Shown here: positions 1-4,975 of the stretch, piece after piece
How the letters are laid out: each line of letters starts with the position of its first letter
Position numbering within the stretch: the first letter of the stretch is position 1
NCBI GenBank assembly: GCA_007117775.1
Contig: SKFX01000162.1
Span: 1 to 6,440, forward strand
Source: Ilumatobacteraceae bacterium
GTDB taxonomy: Bacteria > Actinomycetota > Acidimicrobiia > Acidimicrobiales > Ilumatobacteraceae
Length of the DNA: 6,440 nucleotides
Direction: 5' to 3'
Program-made: the position numbers and the translations under genes
The notes under the pieces: generated by a model
What the model was told of the DNA's origin: nothing
What the model saw: only the letters and a program-made list of their open reading frames with translations
The model's database searches: none

Positions 1-163
1 ACTGCTGGGCGACACCGATCTCGGCTTCGACCGGCCTCGGCGTATCGACCAGCCCGGCCGAGACCAGGACCGTCATCACCGTCAACATGGCGCCCACCGC
101 GATCGGGGTGGACGACGCGCCGCGGCGGGACCGGCGACTGGCAGGGGATCGACCGATCGTCAT
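1..163 (-). CDS. N-terminus of a membrane-anchored or secreted protein (partial, cut by window edge)
   Basis: An ATG at 163-161 opens a minus-strand frame with no stop through the left edge, giving 54 visible residues. The N-terminus is basic (Arg-rich around residues 5-15). A hydrophobic stretch follows at about residues 20-39 (IAVGAMLTVMTVLVSAGLV), then a Pro/Glu-containing segment. This is the shape of a signal peptide or a single N-terminal membrane anchor. No lipobox cysteine and no catalytic domain are visible, so the function cannot be named. The gene lies 38 bp downstream of the tetR stop on the same strand, so it may be co-transcribed with the regulator. A TACAAT box at 182-187 could also give it its own promoter. 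The upstream GGAC is a poor ribosome site. Another ATG at 167-165 is out of frame. Confidence 0.6.
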   Translation of the reverse strand, partial: MTIGRSPASRRSRRGASSTPIAVGAMLTVMTVLVSAGLVDTPRPVEAEIGVAQQ

Positions 164-181
164 ACATGGATGCTACGTCCA

Positions 182-187
182 ATTGTA
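182..187 (-). promoter_or_regulatory. Candidate -10 box (TACAAT) before the truncated left-edge gene
   Basis: Read on the minus strand, the tetR/left-gene gap contains TACAAT, five of six matches to TATAAT and rare in such GC-rich DNA. Transcription would begin near 175 and leave a leader of about 12 nt before the ATG at 163. I see no good -35 hexamer 16-18 bp upstream. This is a candidate only. Confidence 0.35.
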
Positions 188-201
188 TGAGAAATCCATC
201 A

Positions 202-840
202 CTACTCAGCGGGCTGGGGCCGCAGCAACCCGCGCACCGCCACCACCACGGCCTCGATCCACTCACGCTCGACGTCGGCATCATCGACGAGATCGACCAA
301 TGCGCGACCCAACAGCACCGACTGGATCAGATGCGCCACACCGCGCACCGGCACGACCGGATCCATGAGGCCGCGCTCGATGCCGCGCTCGAGCGTCTCG
401 ACATAGAACTCCATGCCCTCGACCTGGGCTTCACACATCACGTCTCGCAGCGCCGGGATCTGCTCGGCGGCCGCCAACGTCGCGATACGCCGGGCGCGCG
501 ATCTGTGACCCGACTCCCCCCCACCGTCAGACATCACGGCGCGCACGAAGTCGATGAACTCCTCACCACTGCTGGCGCGCTCGATGACGTCGCGGGTGAG
601 CTGATTCGCCTGCTGGTAGCCACTCAACATCTCGAGGGTCTCCGCGGCGGTGATCACTCCGGCTCGATTCCCGAAGTGATGGTAGATCGAGCTGCGCGAG
701 ACACCCGAGGCCTCGATGACCCGGTCGAGGTTGAACGCAACCGGCCCGGATTCGGTCAATTCGCGCCGTGCGACCCGCAAGATCAGATCTCTGGTGGCGC
801 GCCCATCACTTCGGGTCCGGCGCCCGGGGTTCGACGACAT
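202..840 (-). CDS. TetR/AcrR-family transcriptional regulator
   Basis: A 212-residue protein of the usual TetR length. The N-terminal DNA-binding domain covers about residues 13-65. It starts with the typical helix entry (R-x-T-R-D-L-I-L-x-V-A) and contains a helix-turn-helix near residues 38-57 with the family signature GVSRSSIYHHFGNRAGVI. The remaining 145 residues should form the helical ligand-binding and dimerisation domain, which is too variable to predict a ligand. TTG (849) and ATG (846) also lie in frame. I prefer the ATG at 840 because a TAGGTT box at 848-853 ends 7 nt before it, and its AGG also sits at ribosome-site distance. TetR proteins commonly repress themselves and a neighbour. 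Candidates here are the divergent lipoprotein at 1046 and the membrane protein downstream; a palindrome at 977-989 is a possible operator. The family assignment is secure, the targets are inference. Confidence 0.93.
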   Translation of the reverse strand: MSSNPGRRTRSDGRATRDLILRVARRELTESGPVAFNLDRVIEASGVSRSSIYHHFGNRAGVITAAETLEMLSGYQQANQLTRDVIERASSGEEFIDFVRAVMSDGGGESGHRSRARRIATLAAAEQIPALRDVMCEAQVEGMEFYVETLERGIERGLMDPVVPVRGVAHLIQSVLLGRALVDLVDDADVEREWIEAVVVAVRGLLRPQPAE

Positions 841-847
841 CGCCATC

Positions 848-853
848 AACCTA
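848..853 (-). promoter_or_regulatory. Candidate -10 box of tetR (TAGGTT), leaderless geometry
   Basis: The minus strand reads TAGGTT, then seven bases, then the ATG at 840. This TANNNT box would place the first transcribed base at or next to the start codon, giving a leaderless mRNA. The same geometry occurs before clpP and murI in this window. The AGG within the box could alternatively serve as a weak ribosome site. No convincing -35 element is visible. Confidence 0.35.
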
Positions 854-976
854 ACAAACGACCTCTCGGGAGTGGGGCCGACGACGATCGACCGCCCTCA
901 GCACTCTGGCGGATCAGCGACCTCGAATCCGTGGATCACTCCATTGCTCGCACCATGCACTCAACCCTGCGCCGTC

Positions 977-989
977 GGTCGGCCCGACC
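977..989. promoter_or_regulatory. 13-bp perfect palindrome, candidate TetR-type operator
   Basis: The sequence GGTCGG-C-CCGACC is a perfect inverted repeat with 6-bp arms around one central base. A one-base loop cannot fold as an RNA hairpin, so a dimeric protein site is the more natural reading. It lies in the gap between divergent tetR and the lipoprotein gene, 2 bp before an AGGAG motif and 56 bp before the GTG at 1046. TetR-family dimers usually bind short palindromes in such gaps. In GC-rich DNA a chance match is quite possible. Confidence 0.3.
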
Positions 990-1004
990 ACAGGAGCTCT
1001 GGCA

Positions 1005-1112
1005 GTGACGGACAACGACCGATCCGACATGGCACACTCGACATCGTGGTCGACTCCGCCAGCCCCAGAACCCGTCGGCGCGTCGCCGTGCCCGGTGCTG
1101 CGGTGGCAGTGA
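1005..1112 (+). other. Short 35-codon ORF with a good ribosome site, overlapping the lipoprotein start out of frame
   Basis: AGGAG at 992-996 sits eight bases before a GTG at 1005, one of the best-looking ribosome sites in the window. The frame encodes 35 residues rich in Ser, Thr and Pro, beginning VTDNDRSDMAHS, and ends at a TGA at 1110-1112. It overlaps the first 22 codons of the lipoprotein, which is read one frame away. It may be a leader ORF, the remnant of a frameshift, or chance. No conserved feature identifies it as a protein gene. Confidence 0.22.
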
Positions 1113-1588
1113 TCGCGATGATCGCGATGGTGGGCTGCGGCGGTTCAGGCGAGACTCCTGATGCCGAGCGGTTCTGCGGGGAGGTCGCGGCTGATCCCGC
1201 TGCGGTGGTGGCACCACCGCTCGACTCGGCTGAGGCGCTATCAGCGACCCTCGGCCACTATCGGATGCTCGACGCGCTCGCTCCGATCGGCATCGCCGAT
1301 GACTGGCAGGTGCTGATCGACACCGTCGAGACCGCCACCACCGTGGTGCCCGAGGACGCTGATTCCATGCAGCGCCTCGTCGCTGAAGCCTTCGCGATGG
1401 AGCGCTCGGCGGTCGCGGTGCATGCCTGGGTGCTGGCGAACTGCGGGGTGGATCTCGGTCCGGTGACCACGATCGTGCCCCATGGGCCGGCGGTGACACT
1501 GCCCGATGAACCGCTGTTCATCGAGGGCCCCGACGGTGAACTCGAGCCGCTGTGGCCAGCTGAGCCCGAACCCGAGACCGGCGAGTGA
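1046..1588 (+). CDS. Small secreted lipoprotein of unknown function
   Basis: About 180 residues from the GTG at 1046. The N-terminus carries an Arg cluster (RTRRR, residues 8-12), a hydrophobic core at about 13-29, and a lipobox-like M-V-G-C with the candidate lipidated Cys31, followed by a Gly/Ser linker. The -3 residue is Met rather than the usual Leu. The mature domain has two further cysteines, Cys44 (in RFCGEV) and Cys133 (in NCGVD), which could form a disulfide. The middle looks helical and the tail is Pro/Glu-rich (EPEPETGE). I recognise no named family. The open frame extends back to 716, but that part is antisense to tetR and lacks a sensible start. GTG1046 has no ribosome site, so the start is uncertain. 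The gene is divergent from tetR, which might control it, and converges on clpP with a 3-nt gap. Confidence 0.72.
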   Translation: MVDSASPRTRRRVAVPGAAVAVIAMIAMVGCGGSGETPDAERFCGEVAADPAAVVAPPLDSAEALSATLGHYRMLDALAPIGIADDWQVLIDTVETATTVVPEDADSMQRLVAEAFAMERSAVAVHAWVLANCGVDLGPVTTIVPHGPAVTLPDEPLFIEGPDGELEPLWPAEPEPETGE

Positions 1589-1591
1589 TGA

Positions 1592-2194
1592 TCAGGCCAT
1601 TTCGCCGCGACGCAGGATGACGCTGTCCACGAGGCCGTAGTCCTTGGCCTGCTCGGCGGTGAACCAGCGGTCGCGCTCTGAGTCCTCACGGATCTGGTCG
1701 TAGCTCTGGCCGGTGTGCTCGGCGATCAACTCGGCCATCCGGCGCTTGGTGAACGCCAACTGTTCGGCCTGGATGGCGATATCGGCGGCCTGGCCGCGCA
1801 ACCCCGCCAGGGGCTGATGCATCATGATGCGGGCATTGGGCAGTGTGTAGCGCTTGCCGTTGGCACCGGCGGTCAACAGGAACTGGCCCATCGATGCGGC
1901 GAGTCCGAGACAGACCGTGGCCACATCACAGCCGACGAACTGCATGGTGTCGTAGATCGCCATCCCGGCGGTCACCGAACCACCCGGCGAGTTGATGTAC
2001 AGCCAGATATCGGAGTTGGGATCCTCACCCTCGAGGTACAGCAACTGTGCGCAGATCTGATTGGCGATGTCATCGTTGACATCGGATCCGAGCATCACCA
2101 CCCGGTTCTTCAACAGCCGGTTGAACACGTCGGTGCGGGGGTCGAAGCCCTGCTCGAGAGCGTGGGGTGCTGTTGCGGTGTGGATCTCGGCCAT
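1592..2194 (-). CDS. clpP: ATP-dependent Clp protease proteolytic subunit, ClpP1-like
   Basis: A 200-residue serine peptidase (family S14), the standard length. ClpP forms a barrel that degrades proteins unfolded by ClpX or ClpC in the cytoplasm. The catalytic triad is visible: Ser101 in GLAASMGQFL, His126 in MMHQPL, and Asp175 in ERDRW. The 25- and 49-residue intervals are the same as between S97, H122 and D171 of E. coli ClpP. The oxyanion/Gly-rich strand YINSPGGSVTAGMAIYDTM is intact. AASMG, GQAADIAIQAEQ and DSERDRWFTAEQA resemble mycobacterial ClpP1 more than ClpP2. Actinobacteria usually carry paired clpP genes near clpX, yet neither a second clpP nor clpX adjoins this copy. The start ATG lacks a ribosome site but has a TAGCCT box 6 nt upstream, so the mRNA may be leaderless. 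The 3' end faces the lipoprotein stop with only 3 nt between. Confidence 0.97.
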   Translation of the reverse strand: MAEIHTATAPHALEQGFDPRTDVFNRLLKNRVVMLGSDVNDDIANQICAQLLYLEGEDPNSDIWLYINSPGGSVTAGMAIYDTMQFVGCDVATVCLGLAASMGQFLLTAGANGKRYTLPNARIMMHQPLAGLRGQAADIAIQAEQLAFTKRRMAELIAEHTGQSYDQIREDSERDRWFTAEQAKDYGLVDSVILRRGEMA

Positions 2195-2200
2195 GGGTGC

Positions 2201-2229
2201 AGGCTATCGCCCACAATCTCGCCTCATCA
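2201..2229 (-). promoter_or_regulatory. Candidate clpP promoter, leaderless geometry
   Basis: On the minus strand TAGCCT (2206-2201) is followed by six bases and then the clpP ATG at 2194. Transcription would start on or beside the A of the ATG. The hexamer 17 bp upstream (TGATGA, 2229-2224) matches the -35 consensus poorly, so the element relies on the TANNNT -10. The gap contains no ribosome site, which supports a leaderless mRNA. Confidence 0.45.
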
Positions 2230-2348
2230 GCGCACCGCGATCGCGGGACCATCACCATCTGGTCGAACGCGACGGTGTCACGGGTCGCTCAGCTGCGAGC
2301 GCTGTCGCCACACACCACGTTCACTGTCCCATCACCACCGCGGCCGCC

Positions 2349-2354
2349 TAACCT
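2349..2354 (+). promoter_or_regulatory. Candidate -10 box (TAACCT) for tRNA-Leu and the following gene
   Basis: TAACCT ends 17 bp before the first tRNA base at 2372, so transcription would begin near 2361 and leave a precursor of about 11 nt for RNase P. The hexamer is identical to the candidate -10 of murI. A -35 is not obvious; TGTCCC at 2325-2330 has an 18-bp spacer but matches poorly. No other -10-like box lies between here and the start codon at 2456, so this promoter probably also serves the aldolase-like gene. Confidence 0.5.
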
Positions 2355-2371
2355 CAGGCGTGACCACCCGA

Positions 2372-2454
2372 GCGGGCGTGGCGAAACAGGCAGACGCGCG
2401 GGATTTAGGTTCCCGTTCCCCAGTGGAGTGAGGGTTCGACTCCCTCCGCCCGCA
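2372..2454 (+). tRNA. tRNA-Leu, anticodon UAG (reads CUN codons)
   Basis: A complete class II tRNA of 83 nt. The acceptor stem pairs GCGGGCG (2372-2378) with CGCCCGC (2447-2453), discriminator A at 2454. The D arm has a 3-bp stem (2381-2383 with 2395-2397) and the GG pair at 2389-2390. The anticodon stem CGGGA/TCCCG (2399-2403, 2411-2415) closes a 7-nt loop with TAG at 2406-2408. The long variable arm (2416-2429) can form a TCC/GGA stem, as expected for leucine tRNAs. The T arm is GAGGG-TTCGACT-CCCTC (2430-2446). CCA is not encoded, so the 3' end must be completed by nucleotidyltransferase after RNase Z cleavage. No terminator follows; a start codon lies one base later. Confidence 0.97.
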
Positions 2455-2455
2455 C

Positions 2456-3454
2456 GTGCACATCACCGACCTGCCCACCCCGGCCGTGATCATCGATCTC
2501 GACGCGCTCGACGCCAATCTGGCGACCATGGCTGCAGCGCGACCCGGTGCGAGCCTGCGCCCGCACGTCAAGGCCCACAAATGCACGGCGCTGGCCCAGC
2601 GCCAACTCGACCACGGTCATATCTCGCTGACCTGTGCGACAGCGCGCGAGGTGATCGGCCTGGCGGCCGCCGGGGTGCGCGCGGACGTGCTGTTGGCCAA
2701 TGAGGTCGTCGACACCGGCCGGCTCGCCGCGATGGTCGAGGCCATGGCCGATATCACCGTGGCCGTCGACTCCCCCGAGACGATCGCAGCGGCCGCGACC
2801 GCCGGGGTGCGCAGATGTCTCATCGATATCGATATCGGCCTGCCGCGCTGCGGTGCGGCACCCGATACCGCCGGGGTGCTCGCCGACGCGGCGCGCCTCG
2901 CTGGCCTCGAGGTGCGCGGGGTGATGGGCTATGAGGGTCATCTGATGATGGTCACCGATCGCGCCGAGCGCGCCGAGGCGGTGGCAGCGGCGATGGAGCT
3001 CCTCGTCGGCGCGGCGGCCGAGGTGGGTGGCGAGATCATCTCCGCCGGTGGCACCGGGACCTATGACCTGCACACCGCATCGGGGGTGAGCGAGGTCCAG
3101 GCCGGCAGCTATGCGCTGATGGACACCCACTATGGCCAACTCGGCCTTCCCTTCGCCCAGGCGGTGTGGGTCGTCGGAACGGTGATCTCGACCGCGACGA
3201 ACCATGCGGTGGCCGATATCGGTCTCAAAGCGCTCGGGATGGATCACGGCAATCCGACCATCGAGGGGGCGCGGGTGTGGTTCTGCAGTGATGAGCATCT
3301 CACCTTCGCGCCGGCCGAGGCGGTGCGCGTCGGTGAGCGGGTCCGCGTCACCCCGGCCCATGTGGACCCGACCATGGCGATGCACGACACCGCCTGGGTG
3401 GTGCGCGGCGATGAGGTCGTGGACCGATGGGCGATCGATCTTCGGGGTTGGTGA
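2456..3454 (+). CDS. PLP-dependent D-threonine aldolase / D-serine dehydratase-like protein (alanine racemase N-terminal fold)
   Basis: A 332-residue cytoplasmic enzyme of the DSD1/D-threonine aldolase family, which acts on D-amino acids with a beta-hydroxyl group. The PLP barrel is marked by TPAVIIDLDALDAN (residues 8-21), RPHVKAHK (35-42) with Lys39 as the predicted Schiff-base lysine, and a phosphate-binding AGGTGTYD (197-204). GSYALMDTHY (217-226) is also typical. The C-terminal metal site reads H-V-D (His302, Asp304). As I recall, D-serine dehydratases have H-x-C with zinc here, while D-threonine aldolases have H-x-D, so aldolase is the better guess; the substrate is not proven. The GTG start lies one base after the tRNA-Leu discriminator and has no ribosome site. 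The next GTG (2486) would delete the conserved TPA motif. Expression probably depends on the tRNA promoter. The stop codon lies in the first copy of a 13-bp tandem repeat. Confidence 0.88.
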   Translation: MHITDLPTPAVIIDLDALDANLATMAAARPGASLRPHVKAHKCTALAQRQLDHGHISLTCATAREVIGLAAAGVRADVLLANEVVDTGRLAAMVEAMADITVAVDSPETIAAAATAGVRRCLIDIDIGLPRCGAAPDTAGVLADAARLAGLEVRGVMGYEGHLMMVTDRAERAEAVAAAMELLVGAAAEVGGEIISAGGTGTYDLHTASGVSEVQAGSYALMDTHYGQLGLPFAQAVWVVGTVISTATNHAVADIGLKALGMDHGNPTIEGARVWFCSDEHLTFAPAEAVRVGERVRVTPAHVDPTMAMHDTAWVVRGDEVVDRWAIDLRGW

Positions 3455-3498
3455 ACACGGCTGGTGAACACGGCTGGTGAACGCGGCTGGTGAGCGCG
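3447..3498 (+). repeat. 13-bp tandem repeat, four copies, across the stop codon of the aldolase-like gene
   Basis: Four adjacent units of GCTGGTGAACACG start at 3447, 3460, 3473 and 3486. Copy 1 has T at position 2, copy 2 is the consensus, copy 3 has G at position 11, and copy 4 has G at positions 9 and 11. The first copy includes the last codon and the TGA of the upstream gene. Because 13 is not a multiple of three, the TGA in successive copies (3452, 3465, 3478, 3491) falls in each of the three frames. It looks like slippage amplification of the gene end. The remaining 26 bp before rdgB hold no clear terminator. Confidence 0.95.
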
Positions 3499-3524
3499 CC
3501 AGATACTGCGTCGCTCCGGCCGGC

Positions 3525-4184
3525 TCAGCCGTCGCGTCGAGCTGCGAAGGTCTCGACGAGCGCGGCGATGGCGCGCGAGCGATGTGAGATCGCCTGTTTG
3601 GCCGCAAAGGACATCTGCGCGAAGGTCACCCCCGCCGGCTCATCGTCGGGGATGAACACCGAGTCGTAGCCGAACCCACCGTCACCCGCTTCGGCCTCAG
3701 CGATCCGGCCGGTGCAGATGCCCTCGACGAGCACCGGTTCGCGCGCCAGCTGTGTCGGCCAGACCACTGCGATCACGGTGCGGAACCGCGCCCGACGATC
3801 CACACCCGGCCCGAGGCCGGCCAACTCGGCCAGCAATCGGGACCGATTGGCCGCATCATCGCCACCGCCACCGCCATCGCGGCCGTAGCGGGCCGAGCGC
3901 ACCCCGGGAGCACCGTCGAGTGCGACCACCTCGAGGCCGGTGTCATCGGCGATCGCCGCCGCACCGGTGTGGTTGTGCACCGAGTCGGCGATCGCGGTGG
4001 CCTTGATCAGCGCGTTGGCCTCCAGGGTGTCGGCCACCTCATCGATCTCACCGATCCCGTCGGGGCGCTCGAGCAGAACTGCGACCGGTGCCAACAGTGC
4101 TGCCAGTTCGGCGACCTTGCCCGGATTCGCGGTCGCACACACCAACTGCAGCATCGGATCGATCGGGCCCGATGACGGGGTCAC
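3525..4184 (-). CDS. rdgB: RdgB/HAM1-family non-canonical purine NTP pyrophosphatase (dITP/XTP)
   Basis: A 219-residue house-cleaning enzyme that hydrolyses dITP, ITP and XTP to monophosphates and pyrophosphate, keeping deaminated purines out of DNA and RNA. Signatures appear in order: ATANPGK (17-23, Asn20 and Lys23), LEANALIKA (54-62), IADDTGLEVVALDGAPGVRSARYG (78-101) with the acidic pair Asp80/Asp81 where E. coli has D68/D69, GGFGYDSVFIPD (169-180), and AKQAISHRSRA (195-205). A Gly/Asp-rich stretch at 103-110 replaces part of a variable loop. The GTG start at 4184 overlaps the rph stop as GTGA, which implies translational coupling. An ATG ten codons later (4154) would also leave an intact domain and cannot be excluded. 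It is the last gene of the murI-rph-rdgB operon and converges with the aldolase-like gene. Confidence 0.96.
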   Translation of the reverse strand: MTPSSGPIDPMLQLVCATANPGKVAELAALLAPVAVLLERPDGIGEIDEVADTLEANALIKATAIADSVHNHTGAAAIADDTGLEVVALDGAPGVRSARYGRDGGGGGDDAANRSRLLAELAGLGPGVDRRARFRTVIAVVWPTQLAREPVLVEGICTGRIAEAEAGDGGFGYDSVFIPDDEPAGVTFAQMSFAAKQAISHRSRAIAALVETFAARRDG

Positions 4185-4960
4185 GGACGCAGCGGCGGTG
4201 CGTCGGCGACCACGGCGGCCTGCAGGTCCGCGATGCGGTTGAGACCACCTTCGGCGAGGCCGAGCATGGTGTCGAGTTCGCCGCGGGTGAACGCCATGCC
4301 CTCCGCGGTGCCCTGGACCTCGACGAACTTGGGCTCACCGCCGTCGATCGGACGCAGCATGACCACGTTCATATCGACCTCGGCGGCGGAGTCCTCGACA
4401 TAGGGCAGATCCAGCAACGCGGTGCCGGCCACCATCCCGACGCTGATCGCAGTGCAGAACGAATGCAACGGATGGGCCGTGATCTGCTGGCGTTGCACCA
4501 ATCGGGCCAAGGCGTCATGCAGGGCGATGAATCCGCCGCAGATACTGGCGGTGCGCGTCCCCCCATCGGCCTGCAGGACATCGCAGTCCACCACCACCTG
4601 GCGCTCACCGAGCACCCCCATATCGCAGGCGGCGCGCAGCGAACGACCGATGAGACGCTGGATCTCCACGGTGCGGCCGCTCTGCTTGCCCTTGGCGGCC
4701 TCGCGCCCGACCCGCTCGGGAGATGATCCGGGCAGCATCGAGTACTCGGCGGTGACCCATCCCTTGCCGCTGTTGCGCATCCAACGCGGCACATCGTCAT
4801 CGATACTGGCGGTGCACAGCACCCGGGTGCGCCCGAACGTCACCAGACAGGAGCCGTCGGCCATCTCGGTGAAATCGCGCTCGAAGCTGATCGGACGCAA
4901 CTCGTCAGGGCGGCGGCCATCGGGTCGAGATACTGGAGTGTCTGGGGCGGGGGTGCTCAT
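4181..4960 (-). CDS. rph: Ribonuclease PH
   Basis: A 259-residue phosphorolytic 3'-5' exoribonuclease that trims tRNA 3' ends, active as a ring hexamer. It begins with the hallmark RPDGRRPDELRPI (12-24), then GSCLVTFGRTRVLC (36-49), GKGWVTAEYSMLP (65-77), GRTVEIQRLIGRSLRA (95-110) and DCDVLQADGGTRTASI (125-140). Arg96 and Arg136, 40 residues apart, correspond to the phosphate-binding arginines near 86 and 126 of the B. subtilis enzyme. Acidic residues in LLDLPYVEDSAAEVDMN (182-198) fit the metal site. Length is normal, so this should be an intact enzyme. I chose the ATG at 4960; a GTG directly before it (4963) is equally possible. The murI stop lies 15 nt upstream, and the gap has only a weak GGCGGG ribosome site. 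The window encodes a substrate class of this enzyme, a tRNA. Confidence 0.97.
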   Translation of the reverse strand: MSTPAPDTPVSRPDGRRPDELRPISFERDFTEMADGSCLVTFGRTRVLCTASIDDDVPRWMRNSGKGWVTAEYSMLPGSSPERVGREAAKGKQSGRTVEIQRLIGRSLRAACDMGVLGERQVVVDCDVLQADGGTRTASICGGFIALHDALARLVQRQQITAHPLHSFCTAISVGMVAGTALLDLPYVEDSAAEVDMNVVMLRPIDGGEPKFVEVQGTAEGMAFTRGELDTMLGLAEGGLNRIADLQAAVVADAPPLRP

Positions 4961-4975
4961 CACCCGCCACGGTAC

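Noticed and set aside
166..1008. Long plus-strand open frame (280 codons)
   Set aside because: It is antisense to the clear TetR gene, its product is Arg/His/Asp-rich with no domain, and such mirror frames are common opposite GC-biased codons.
716..1045. N-terminal extension of the lipoprotein frame
   Set aside because: The frame is open back to 716, but it would overlap tetR antisense and put the signal peptide more than 100 residues inside the protein.
2220..2232. Possible ClgR activator site before clpP
   Set aside because: The half-sites CGC and GCG are present near the -35, but the spacing is seven bases rather than the five I recall for ClgR, so I do not call it.
2372..2454. tRNA-Leu 3' end as an integration site (att) for a genomic island
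   Set aside because: No integrase gene and no second copy of the tRNA end are present. The downstream gene is an intact chromosomal-type enzyme.
3455..3524. Rho-independent terminator between the aldolase-like gene and rdgB
   Set aside because: Only short inverted repeats such as CGGCT-C-AGCCG at 3521-3531 occur, with no usable loop and no T-run.
2405..3607. 400-codon minus-strand open frame
   Set aside because: It runs antisense through the well-supported PLP enzyme and part of the tRNA, and overlaps the end of rdgB. Its His/Arg/Gly-rich composition shows no family signature.
3853..3876. Gly/Asp-rich insertion in RdgB (residues 103-110) as a novel domain
   Set aside because: It is a few residues in a loop that is variable across the family, and the total length is close to normal.
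4088..4726. Plus-strand open frame of 212 codons over rph and rdgB
   Set aside because: It is a mirror of two conserved genes and has low-complexity, unrecognisable composition.
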